Below, piece by piece: positions 1 to 6,807 of a stretch of 8,367 bases of DNA. Position 1 is the first letter of the stretch. Each line of letters starts with the position of its first letter. Both the position numbers and the translations under genes were made by a program. The notes beneath the pieces were generated by a model. That model did no database searches and was not told where the DNA came from. It saw only the letters and a program-made list of their open reading frames with translations. This DNA is from Clostridiales bacterium DTU023 (GTDB taxonomy: Bacteria > Bacillota > Clostridia > Saccharofermentanales > DTU023): NCBI GenBank assembly GCA_001512945.1, contig LFTF01000123.1:1-8367 (forward strand). Direction: 5' to 3'.

Positions 1-39
1 AAAAGCCCTCGTCCTCACAAGGAGCGGGGGCTTTTTTTT
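1..39. terminator. Rho-independent terminator, probably bidirectional
   Basis: Bases 1-11 pair with 25-35 (AAAAGCCC against GGGCTTTT, plus further pairs including one G-T wobble). Bases 12-15 pair with 20-23, leaving one bulged G at 24 and a CACA loop. Reading rightward, the stem is followed by eight T (32-39), which is a classic intrinsic terminator for a gene left of the window. Reading leftward, the stem ends in TTTT at the window edge and lies 18 bases past the stop of the acyl-CoA synthetase gene, so it probably terminates that transcript too. Confidence 0.85.
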
Positions 40-56
40 GCTTGATATCCAAGCGA

Positions 57-1838
57 TTAGTGTCGGATAATTTTCTTTGCTGTCGTCTTTGGGAATTCGC
101 TGTCACGCAGTTCGATCGTTCGCACCGCTTTATAATTCACAAGCTCACGGTTGACTTCGCGCACCACCAGATCAATCTTCGCCTTGATCCGCTCGTCTGT
201 CAGCGGCAAACCCCTCAGTTCCGGATCCTCGTCGACGGTTTCGCGGTCAGGGAAGATCTCCGCGTGGACGATGCTGTCCCCTTCTTTTCTCTCTTTGCCG
301 GATACTACGACTTCCGCGATCAGAGGATGCTGCTGCAAAACAAATTCAATCTCTTCGGGGAAGATATTCTTGCCGTTTTTCGTGACGATTATATTTGACT
401 TGCGCCCTGTGATGATAACAAACTGATCTTCATCGAGGTAACCGTAATCACCTGTATGAAAGAACCCTTCGTCATCGATGGCTTCACGCGTCGCCTCTTC
501 GTTTTTGTAATATCCGAGCATGACATTATCTCCGCGTCCCAAGATCTCACCGATACCGTTCTCGTCCGGGTTGAGAATTTTCACGTCGACACCGGGGAGC
601 GGTTGTCCCGCCGAAAGATTATTGAAGAAGTGCGTACGGTTTAACGCAAGGATCGGAGCGCATTCGGTTAACCCATACCCTTGGAGGCAATGGAAACCCA
701 TATCTTGCATACTCTCTAGAAGTTCAGGCGCAATGGCAGCTCCACCCGAGATCAACATACGCAGGTTCCCGCCGAAATTTTCGTGAACGCTGTCAAAAAT
801 CTTTCTTCGAAGATCGATTTTCACTTTGCGAAGGCCTTTTGTAAGCGTCAACCCGAACTTGAACTTCTTCTCTAGTTTGGGATCAGACTTGACCTTCTTC
901 ATAATTCCACGATGAAACGCTTCCATCATCAGCGGCACGACCAACACCATGGTCGGTTTGGCCTCCTGCATATTGGGTACGATGTAGCGCAACCCCTCAC
1001 AAACTGCCACACAGCAACCACGATACATCTGGCACAGATAACCGCATGTGCATTCATATGTGTGATGGATCGGCAAAACAGATAGAAACACATCATTTTC
1101 ATCGATGTAGGTCATCTGACACATGCCCATCAGGTTTTTGCAGATGTTTTTATGACTCAACATGACGCCCTTGGGATTAGCCGTTGTCCCCGATGTGAAC
1201 AACAGAATCTGCATCGCCTCCGGGTCGATCGGCAATGTATCGTAATCGAGATCGCCTTGCTCGCGGAAGTTTGCGCCGTCTTTAAGAATGTCCCAGAAAT
1301 AGAGATCCGCCTCATTGTCTTCAGGCAAATCAAAATTGACGAAGTGCTTTACGCCGGGTACCTGATCGCGGATGCTGTCAATGACATCTTTTTTACTTTT
1401 TGAGAATAAAAGAACATCGGCTTCAGAACTCTTCACGAGATTGACCACTTCTTTCGCGGGCTGCTCTTTATCGAGGGGAACGACAACCGCCAAACCGTTG
1501 ACGACGGCCATATAGGTGACATACCACTCATAGCGCGTCTCGGCATAAATGGCAACACGGCTTCCGGCCGTTACACCAAGATGCATCAATCCCGTTCCCA
1601 AAGCACGCACATCGGACGCGTACTGCTTGAATGTGACGGGCACATACGGTCTTTTGCGGTCGATCTTGAGATTTTTCGCCTCTTCCGAGCGCGGCATGAC
1701 TTGTCGCGTCGCGATCGGATCTTTCAGCAGATAGGCGTTGCGATCGCCGTAAAGCTCTTCACTTTGCAAGAGCATATCGCGCAGATCTCGGATCTCACGC
1801 ACCTTCTCCAGCGGGTAACGATAAATATTATTATTCAC
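57..1838 (-). CDS. Long-chain fatty acid--CoA ligase (AMP-forming acyl-CoA synthetase)
   Basis: This gene encodes a 593-residue cytoplasmic or membrane-associated enzyme of the ANL adenylate-forming superfamily, COG1022-like. It activates a fatty acid with ATP to an acyl-adenylate and then to acyl-CoA. Numbered from the GTG start, the sequence shows the P-loop-like motif LLFTSGTTANPKG at about 212-224, YGLTE at 398-402, the hinge region with TGD at 462-464 and GRK from about 478, and a C-terminal TTAKKIIR ending. The second lysine of that ending (about 589) aligns with the catalytic lysine of the adenylation step. Length is normal for the family. I chose GTG at 1838 rather than the longer TTG frame from 1856, because GGGAGG lies six bases upstream of the GTG and inside that extension. 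The gene stands alone, with its own promoter and terminator. Chain-length preference cannot be read from sequence; an aryl or branched acid substrate is possible. Confidence 0.88.
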   Translation of the reverse strand: MNNNIYRYPLEKVREIRDLRDMLLQSEELYGDRNAYLLKDPIATRQVMPRSEEAKNLKIDRKRPYVPVTFKQYASDVRALGTGLMHLGVTAGSRVAIYAETRYEWYVTYMAVVNGLAVVVPLDKEQPAKEVVNLVKSSEADVLLFSKSKKDVIDSIRDQVPGVKHFVNFDLPEDNEADLYFWDILKDGANFREQGDLDYDTLPIDPEAMQILLFTSGTTANPKGVMLSHKNICKNLMGMCQMTYIDENDVFLSVLPIHHTYECTCGYLCQMYRGCCVAVCEGLRYIVPNMQEAKPTMVLVVPLMMEAFHRGIMKKVKSDPKLEKKFKFGLTLTKGLRKVKIDLRRKIFDSVHENFGGNLRMLISGGAAIAPELLESMQDMGFHCLQGYGLTECAPILALNRTHFFNNLSAGQPLPGVDVKILNPDENGIGEILGRGDNVMLGYYKNEEATREAIDDEGFFHTGDYGYLDEDQFVIITGRKSNIIVTKNGKNIFPEEIEFVLQQHPLIAEVVVSGKERKEGDSIVHAEIFPDRETVDEDPELRGLPLTDERIKAKIDLVVREVNRELVNYKAVRTIELRDSEFPKTTAKKIIRH

Positions 1839-1844
1839 GGGTAA

Positions 1845-1850
1845 CCTCCC
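1845..1850 (-). promoter_or_regulatory. Ribosome binding site deciding the acyl-CoA synthetase start
   Basis: On the minus strand GGGAGG lies six bases before GTG at 1838. The only upstream in-frame start, TTG at 1856, would place this site inside the coding sequence and has no comparable site of its own. Confidence 0.8.
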
Positions 1851-1876
1851 ATTCAATGCTTTTCAGCTATTGCGCT

Positions 1877-1905
1877 ATTTTACGGTGTCAGCTCGGTGAG
1901 GTCAA
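1877..1905 (-). promoter_or_regulatory. Sigma-A type promoter of the acyl-CoA synthetase gene
   Basis: The minus strand reads TTGACC (1905-1900), a 17-base spacer, then TAAAAT (1882-1877). This is close to consensus with ideal spacing. Transcription would start near 1870 and give a leader of about 30 bases before the GTG start, enough for the ribosome binding site but little else. The spacer holds a loose direct repeat (TGAC..ACCG), but I see no clear operator palindrome. Confidence 0.75.
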
Positions 1906-2031
1906 GAAACAAACTGTGAACAAACGAACCGGCGAAATTATGATTTCTAGTCAAAGTAAGAGATTCTTATCACAAATCAATGACTTTGATCTATAAATCA
2001 GGTATTGCTTGCTTGTAAGAAGTATTTCAAT
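1906..2031. other. Intergenic stretch without a confident gene
   Basis: This AT-rich stretch lies upstream of the acyl-CoA synthetase promoter. It contains a small palindrome, TAAGA-GAT-TCTTA (1957-1969). That palindrome is nested inside a 7-base inverted repeat, TCAAAGT (1951-1957) against ACTTTGA (1983-1989), with which it shares one base. TATAAA at 1992-1997 could be a -10 element for rightward transcription, but no convincing -35 lies at the right distance. No coding signal is visible on either strand. Confidence 0.4.
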
Positions 2032-2256
2032 ATGGAAGCTTACTATAAGGATCCTGATGAGGCCAGACGCCATGCACTAACCCAAAGGGTAGATCGCATG
2101 ACAAGCAGGAGATTTTCAGATGTGAAGACGCAATAGCGCGTCAACCGTATCAAGGATCACGTTCATAGTGAATGTCTAAACCAACTCACCATGGCGGAAC
2201 AAGTCAATATTTATCACGAATCAAACGATACAAAAAAGAAAAGAGGACGGTGTTAA
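2032..2256 (+). pseudogene. Possible broken small gene: reading frame interrupted by one TAG
   Basis: From ATG at 2032 the frame codes for 34 residues (MEAYYKDPDE...FSDVKTQ), meets TAG at 2134-2136, and continues for 39 more codons to TAA at 2254-2256. Both halves look protein-like: charged, mixed, and rich in R, K, D, E and H. A weak AAGAAG lies about nine bases before the ATG. I do not recognise the family. Evidence against a real gene: no clear promoter, a weak ribosome site, and a last part (KKKRGR) that coincides with the T-tract and stem of the tRNA terminator on the other strand. It may be a decayed gene, two tiny peptides, or a chance open frame. A short hairpin, GACGC-N6-GCGTC (2127-2142), surrounds the TAG. 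Confidence 0.25.
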
Positions 2257-2267
2257 AAACCATCCTC
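2231..2267 (-). terminator. Rho-independent terminator of the tRNA-Ala transcript
   Basis: Read on the minus strand, GAGGATGGT (2267-2259) pairs with ACCGTCCTC (2251-2243) around a 7-base loop. The single non-Watson-Crick position is a T-G wobble, which works only on this strand; on the plus strand it would be a C-A mismatch. The stem is followed by TTTTCTTTTTTG (2242-2231). It lies about 60 bases past the tRNA 3' end, so the primary transcript carries a short trailer. Confidence 0.85.
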
Positions 2268-2326
2268 CATTCTGTAGATAAGCGCGAATACGTTCCTAAA
2301 GAAAGCGAGTTCAACGCTTCGTGTTG

Positions 2327-2402
<76 letters not shown>

Positions 2403-2413
2403 AAGGCTTGATC

Positions 2414-2443
2414 AAATTAGCACATGCGTTGAAGTGATGTCAA
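2414..2443 (-). promoter_or_regulatory. Promoter of tRNA-Ala
   Basis: The minus strand has a perfect TTGACA (2443-2438), an 18-base spacer and TAATTT (2419-2414). The expected start near 2407 leaves only a few bases before the mature tRNA 5' end at 2402, as is usual for stable RNA genes. Confidence 0.75.
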
Positions 2444-2444
2444 G

Positions 2445-2467
2445 CGAATAGCGCTGACAGCTATTCG
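2445..2467. repeat. Perfect 8-base inverted repeat between divergent promoters
   Basis: CGAATAGC (2445-2452) and GCTATTCG (2460-2467) form a perfect inverted repeat with a 7-base centre. It lies just upstream of the tRNA -35 box and ahead of the putative nitroreductase promoter. It has no T-tract, so it is not an obvious terminator. A regulator binding site for the divergent pair is possible but not shown. Confidence 0.5.
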
Positions 2468-2495
2468 AACTGCCTGCCTTCCGGCTCTCGGATTT

Positions 2496-2515
2496 GGTAA
2501 AATGACATTGTTACC
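2496..2515 (+). promoter_or_regulatory. Putative nitroreductase promoter -10 with overlapping inverted repeat
   Basis: TAAAAT (2498-2503) is a good -10 element about 40 bases ahead of the nitroreductase start. The -35 at the proper distance (TGCCTT, 2475-2480) is poor. The -10 sits inside GGTAA (2496-2500) - 10 bases - TTACC (2511-2515), an arrangement typical of a repressor operator. A weak -35 with an operator over the -10 would suit a regulated gene. No regulator gene is visible nearby. Confidence 0.4.
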
Positions 2516-2544
2516 ATATCACCATCACCGAGGAGGTTTACCAT

Positions 2545-3060
2545 ATGGACTTTAAACAACTTGCAACCGATCGCTATTCATGCCGCAAATTCAGCGACCG
2601 CGAGGTCGATGAACAGACGATCAATCATCTGCTTGAGATCCAGCGACTTGCCCCTACGGCGTGCAATAAACAAGCACAGCGCATTTATATTTTAAAAGGT
2701 GAAAAAGGCCGCGAGACCATTGCCAACGCGACACCTCACACGTTTGGAGCCAATCTTTTCTTTGTCGTTTGTTACGACCGGGACGACTGCTGGGTAAGAA
2801 GATGTGATGGCTTTGCTGGGGGTTCAATGGATGCCGTCATCGCCGGTTGTCACCTCGATTTGGCGATCGCCGAACATGGTCTTGGGACATGCTGGGTTGG
2901 GGATTTTGATCCGGTTAAGCTCACCGAGGCGATGAAGCTGCCGGACAACCACATCCCCATGGTCATATTCCCAATCGGATATCCCGCGAAGGATGCACGC
3001 CCTTCACGCCAGCATTTCGACCGTAAACCGTTAGAACACACAGTAATCGACCCTTCATGA
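2545..3060 (+). CDS. Nitroreductase family protein (FMN-dependent)
   Basis: This gene encodes a 171-residue cytosolic flavoprotein of the nitroreductase superfamily, short but typical of the clostridial subgroup. Such enzymes use NAD(P)H and FMN to reduce nitro compounds, quinones or related acceptors. The physiological substrate here is unknown. Visible features are RYSCRKF at 10-16 (the N-terminal FMN phosphate-binding R/S/R pattern), a central GSMDAVIAG segment at 93-101, GLGTCWVG at 112-119, and FPIGYPAKDARPS at about 142-154 followed by the usual RKPLE tail. The start is well supported, with AGGAGG (2531-2536) eight bases before ATG. The gene overlaps the following transporter gene by four bases (ATGA), so the two are likely co-translated. 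It contains several cysteines (13, 40, 76, 82, 87, 102, 116), but they form no metal-binding motif I recognise. Confidence 0.88.
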   Translation: MDFKQLATDRYSCRKFSDREVDEQTINHLLEIQRLAPTACNKQAQRIYILKGEKGRETIANATPHTFGANLFFVVCYDRDDCWVRRCDGFAGGSMDAVIAGCHLDLAIAEHGLGTCWVGDFDPVKLTEAMKLPDNHIPMVIFPIGYPAKDARPSRQHFDRKPLEHTVIDPS

Positions 3061-4301
3061 CACAAAACACACTAAAAGAAGAAATGTCTGTGCCGAAAGA
3101 CGCTTTGCACGGATACGATCCCGATTCGATGTCGGGGCAAGACCGTAAAAAGGCAGGGCTGATAGCCGCCGTCATCGGTCTTTTAATGAACGTCGTACTC
3201 GCCGCGATCAAACTGTTGATTGGCACGTTGTCGGGCAGTATTGCCATCTCTGCTGACGGCTGGAACAACCTCACGGATTCTTTCAGTTCTGTTGTCTCGA
3301 TCATCTCGATTCGATTAGCCGCCAAACCGGCCGATAATAAACACCCATTTGGCTATGCACGGTTTGAATACATCGCCTCTTCTATCATCGCGCTTGGCAT
3401 GCTCACCGTAGCGGTTCAGGTAGGCTACCGCTCTATTTTGCGAATTATCCGACCTGAATCACTCGAGACAAGTTTATGGGTATTCGGAGCCCTGGTATTT
3501 TCAATCGCAGTCAAACTGATTCAGTATTTTTATTACCGCAACAAGGGACGCAAGCTTGTATCCCCTGTTTTTATCGCCGCGTCTAAGGACAGTCTGTCAG
3601 ATGTTTTCGCAACCTCCGGTGTTCTCTTTTCAACCATTCTGTTTGCTTGGTTCGGCATCAACATTGACGGTATGACAGGAATTTTCATCAGCCTTCTGAT
3701 TGCATGGTCTGCCATCGGCATCATGCTTAATACGGCGACACTTCTCATCGGAGGCAAACCCTCTTCTGAATTGACTTCACTGATTCGCAAGATAATTCTA
3801 GAAACAGACGACCGAATTCTTGATGTGCACGATCTGATTGTCCATGACTATGGCCCGGGCAGTGTCTTCGCCACCGCGCACGTCGAACTCGATAGTCGGG
3901 AGAGTTTCCTTGAAGCGCACCTTCTCGTTGACTACATCGAAAGAAAATTGCTCCGCGAATACGATGTTCAGCTACTCCTGCACGCCGATCCGTCTGACCT
4001 CGAAGACGCGGAGCATGAATCGATTCGAACTAAACTGGAGGAGGTCGCGTCCGCCATTGTCCCCGAATCCACTATTCACGGCCTTCATCTCTTCGCCTCA
4101 AACGAAGGGACGAAGGTAGCGGCATTCGATGTTCAGATTTTCGACAAACTTCCCGTCAGCGAAGCGGAATTCTTCGCATCGTTCCGTGAAAAGATGGCCT
4201 TATACGACAGTGAACTGGTCTTGTGGATCACCCTGAACCAGGGATTCACTAGTGTGATTTCTGATGATCAGCCAAATCTTCATGTAACAACCCACAACTG
4301 A
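3057..4301 (+). CDS. Cation diffusion facilitator (CDF) metal transporter, possibly Mn-type
   Basis: This gene encodes a 414-residue inner-membrane divalent metal exporter driven by proton exchange. Transmembrane segments cover about residues 33-230, beginning near KKAGLIAAVIGLLMNVVL. The family signature is clear: SADGWNNLTDS at 65-75 in the second helix, then PADNKHPFGYARFEYIAS at 91-108. The helix 2 site reads N70-x3-D74 and the helix 5 site reads D178-x3-D182, unlike the H-D/H-D pattern of zinc transporters. This fits Mn-type or other non-zinc CDF proteins. Residues about 235-312 form the usual cytoplasmic dimerisation domain, with histidines at 258, 275, 288 and 309. About 100 further residues extend past the normal end of roughly 300. 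The ATG overlaps the nitroreductase stop and lacks its own ribosome site. A second ATG at 3084, preceded by AAGAAG, is an alternative start. Confidence 0.88.
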   Translation: MTQNTLKEEMSVPKDALHGYDPDSMSGQDRKKAGLIAAVIGLLMNVVLAAIKLLIGTLSGSIAISADGWNNLTDSFSSVVSIISIRLAAKPADNKHPFGYARFEYIASSIIALGMLTVAVQVGYRSILRIIRPESLETSLWVFGALVFSIAVKLIQYFYYRNKGRKLVSPVFIAASKDSLSDVFATSGVLFSTILFAWFGINIDGMTGIFISLLIAWSAIGIMLNTATLLIGGKPSSELTSLIRKIILETDDRILDVHDLIVHDYGPGSVFATAHVELDSRESFLEAHLLVDYIERKLLREYDVQLLLHADPSDLEDAEHESIRTKLEEVASAIVPESTIHGLHLFASNEGTKVAAFDVQIFDKLPVSEAEFFASFREKMALYDSELVLWITLNQGFTSVISDDQPNLHVTTHN

Positions 4302-4339
4302 CATTTCAATTTTGCCTGAGAGTTATATTGCCGATTTAA

Positions 4340-4369
4340 TTGCATTGCCGTTGGCCCTGTTGTTACAAT
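4340..4369 (+). promoter_or_regulatory. Promoter of the iorAB-aminotransferase cluster
   Basis: TTGCAT (4340-4345), an 18-base spacer and TACAAT (4364-4369) lie ahead of iorA. A TG one base before the -10 (4361-4362) makes it an extended -10 promoter, which tolerates a weaker -35. Transcription would begin near 4376 and give a leader of about 49 bases. I see no terminator between the CDF gene and this site, so read-through from upstream is possible. The leader is too short for a riboswitch. Confidence 0.55.
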
Positions 4370-4424
4370 GAGACCAAGCCACTAGTATTATCGAACAACC
4401 GGAACGGAATCGAGGGAATATCGG

Positions 4425-6164
4425 ATGAAGAAATTCTTATCGGGAAACGAAGCGGTCGCGCGTGGACTGTTTGAAGCCGGCGTGCAAGTCGGCAGCGCCT
4501 ATCCCGGAACCCCCAGCACAGAAATCTTTGAAACCTTAAACCAATATGAGGGCATCTACCACGAGTGGGCTCCCAATGAGAAAGTGGCCCTCGAGGTAGC
4601 CTATGGGGCATCCATCGCGGGGGTGCGTTCCGTCGCCGCCATGAAACATGTTGGCCTCAATGTGGCGGCTGACCCTATGTTTACCGCTGCTTACAACGGC
4701 GTGGGACGTGGTTTTGTTATCATTTCCGCGGATGATCCCGGTATGCATTCCTCCCAAAACGAGCAGGACAACCGACACTACGCGCGAGCGGCCAAAATCC
4801 CGATGTTTGAGCCGGCTGACAGCCAGGACGCGCTCGACATGATGCGAGAGGCCTACGATGTTTCGGAGATGTACGATATCCCGGTCCTCTATCGCATGAC
4901 GACACGCGTCTGTCACGCGAGATGCCTGGTAACTGAAAACGATCCTCTAACCCCCGAGCCTCTGGCTTATACACGTAACGCGAAAAAATACATCGCCGCA
5001 CCCGCCCATGCCGTAGTACATCGCATGGAACTTGAAGAGAAGGTCCAAAAACTCGCCGCGTACTCTGAAACATGTCGCTTCAATAAAATGGATATTCGAG
5101 GCAACGAAATCGGCGTTGTGACTGCGGGAGGCGCGTCGCTTATCGCGCGAGAAGTCTTCCCTGAAGACACGTCTTTTTTAACACTCGGATTCACCTGGCC
5201 CCTCCCCCTCAAGCTTATCCGGGAGTTCGCAAAACAAGTGGAGACGCTCTACGTTGTCGAAGAGCTCGACCCATTCATGGAAGATCAGATCAAGGCGGCG
5301 GGCATCGAGTGCATCGGCAAAGATGTGATTCCCCGCATGTATGAATTGAACCCAACGATCCTAAAAGAGGCGCTGACCGGCGAACCCACTCCCCTCAAAA
5401 CGGTTGAGGCGAAGGTCGTTCCTCGACCACCTGTCTTGTGCCCGGGCTGTCCACACCGCGGATTCTTTTATACGCTGTCAAGTCGCAAAGACACGATCAT
5501 AGCAGCTGACATCGGTTGCTATACGCTGGGCGGATTGGCGCCGTTGTCGGCAATCGATACAGTTGTTTGTATGGGCGCCGGCTTTACTGTTGCCATGGGC
5601 ATGGCGAAAGCCTTTGAGAAAACTGGTGATAAAAAGACAGTCTTCGGTGTGATGGGAGACTCGACGTTCTTTCACAGCGGCATCACAGGAGCTATTGAGA
5701 TCTTGTACAACAAGGGCAATGTCATTCCCGTCGTCCTCGATAACAGCACAACGAGCATGACCGGCCAACAAGATAACCCCGGCACCGGCTACACCTTGAT
5801 GGGACAGATCGCGGATGTTATTTCAATTGAAGCCATGTTTGGAGCGATCGGCTACAAAAAAGTATTCACCGTGGATCCGCAAGATCTCAAGGCGATGAAG
5901 CAAACCATTGACGAGGCCATCGCGTGCGAAGAACGCTGCGCTATTGTGGTGAGACGACCGTGTGTTCTGATCAAGCGCATACAACACGAACAGGCGCTTT
6001 GCAGGGTCGACCGCGATCTGTGCAGAAGCTGCCGGCGTTGTCTCTCCGTCGGATGTCCTGCCATATTCTTTGTGGACGGCAAGTCCATGATCGATCCCAA
6101 CCTGTGTGTGGGATGCACGGTCTGCCTGCAGGTCTGTCCTTTCGATGCGATTGTAAAAGAGTGA
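4425..6164 (+). CDS. iorA: Indolepyruvate ferredoxin oxidoreductase, alpha subunit
   Basis: This gene encodes a 579-residue cytosolic, oxygen-sensitive, thiamine diphosphate enzyme subunit. With IorB it converts indolepyruvate, phenylpyruvate or hydroxyphenylpyruvate plus CoA to the aryl-acetyl-CoA, CO2 and reduced ferredoxin. The N-terminal pyrimidine-binding domain shows SAYPGTPSTE at 24-33 and EVAYGASIAG at 57-66. The C-terminal half has CPGCPHRG at 339-346, DIGCYTLGG at 372-380, and the diphosphate/Mg-binding GDS...N segment from 411 to 440. The tail carries two [4Fe-4S] clusters: cysteines 543, 546, 549, 554 (CxxCxxCx4C) and 561, 564, 567, 571 (CxxCxxCx3CP). Domain order and length match the family. 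GAGGGA at 4412-4417, seven bases before ATG, supports the start. It is followed after five bases by iorB and then by an aminotransferase gene. Confidence 0.95.
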   Translation: MKKFLSGNEAVARGLFEAGVQVGSAYPGTPSTEIFETLNQYEGIYHEWAPNEKVALEVAYGASIAGVRSVAAMKHVGLNVAADPMFTAAYNGVGRGFVIISADDPGMHSSQNEQDNRHYARAAKIPMFEPADSQDALDMMREAYDVSEMYDIPVLYRMTTRVCHARCLVTENDPLTPEPLAYTRNAKKYIAAPAHAVVHRMELEEKVQKLAAYSETCRFNKMDIRGNEIGVVTAGGASLIAREVFPEDTSFLTLGFTWPLPLKLIREFAKQVETLYVVEELDPFMEDQIKAAGIECIGKDVIPRMYELNPTILKEALTGEPTPLKTVEAKVVPRPPVLCPGCPHRGFFYTLSSRKDTIIAADIGCYTLGGLAPLSAIDTVVCMGAGFTVAMGMAKAFEKTGDKKTVFGVMGDSTFFHSGITGAIEILYNKGNVIPVVLDNSTTSMTGQQDNPGTGYTLMGQIADVISIEAMFGAIGYKKVFTVDPQDLKAMKQTIDEAIACEERCAIVVRRPCVLIKRIQHEQALCRVDRDLCRSCRRCLSVGCPAIFFVDGKSMIDPNLCVGCTVCLQVCPFDAIVKE

Positions 6165-6169
6165 ACGAT

Positions 6170-6763
6170 ATGACTATGAATAATGTAAAAACAATTCTCT
6201 TAGCCGGTGTGGGCGGTCAGGGCACCATCCTTGTCAGCCGAATCCTGACGCATGCGTTAATCACAGCCGGTTTTGATGTGAAAATGAGTGAAATTCACGG
6301 GATGGCGCAAAGGGGCGGCAGTGTTTCGACCACCGTGCGTTACGGCGACAAGGTTGATTCACCGCTGGTCGGTAAGGGCGCGGCCGATGTCCTGGTCTCC
6401 TTTGAACTGATGGAGGCTGTGAGGTGGAGCGACTGGCTAAAACCTGACGGTGTCATCGTTGTCAACGACTATAAGATCAGGCCGCTCCCCGTCGCCTCCG
6501 GTGTCGCGGACTATCCGGATAATTATCTCTCGGCACTGAATGAACAGTTCCGCGTCGTTGCGTTTGACGCAGGCGGAAAAGCTGAAGAACTCGGCAATGC
6601 CCGTGTCATGAACGTGATCATGCTAGGCGCCATGGTGGAAGCATTCGCGATGGATGCGTTCGATTGGGACGGCGCCTTAAAAAAACATGTGCCGCCGAAA
6701 TTCCTCGAGATTAACCGCAAGGCGTTCGAAACGGGCCGCATGCTGGCCCGCAAGTCTTCGTAA
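6170..6763 (+). CDS. iorB: Indolepyruvate ferredoxin oxidoreductase, beta subunit
   Basis: This gene encodes the 197-residue partner of IorA, belonging to the gamma domain of the pyruvate/2-oxoacid ferredoxin oxidoreductase family. GVGGQG at 13-18 begins a nucleotide- or CoA-associated fold, and EIHGMAQRGG at 41-50 is the conserved family signature. Length fits the usual 190-200 residues. I chose ATG at 6170, five bases after the iorA stop. The open frame extends back to 5924, but that part lies over the iorA ferredoxin tail in another frame and reads as shadow sequence. The ribosome site is weak (AAGAG), so translation is probably coupled to iorA. ATG at 6176 is an alternative start two codons later. 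Confidence 0.94.
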   Translation: MTMNNVKTILLAGVGGQGTILVSRILTHALITAGFDVKMSEIHGMAQRGGSVSTTVRYGDKVDSPLVGKGAADVLVSFELMEAVRWSDWLKPDGVIVVNDYKIRPLPVASGVADYPDNYLSALNEQFRVVAFDAGGKAEELGNARVMNVIMLGAMVEAFAMDAFDWDGALKKHVPPKFLEINRKAFETGRMLARKSS

Positions 6764-6807
6764 GTTTTCTACAAACACGGCGAAGACGTATCGAGAAAGG
6801 ACTGATT

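Noticed and set aside
42..1844. Several rightward open frames opposite the acyl-CoA synthetase
   Set aside because: They are antisense shadows of a clear family gene, with no ribosome sites or recognisable domains.
4363..5771. Leftward open frames opposite iorA
   Set aside because: They are shadows of a strongly conserved coding sequence with no independent start signals or family motifs.
5924..6169. N-terminal extension of the iorB open frame
   Set aside because: It lies over the iorA ferredoxin domain in another frame, shows no iorB family sequence, and a normal family N-terminus begins at ATG 6170.
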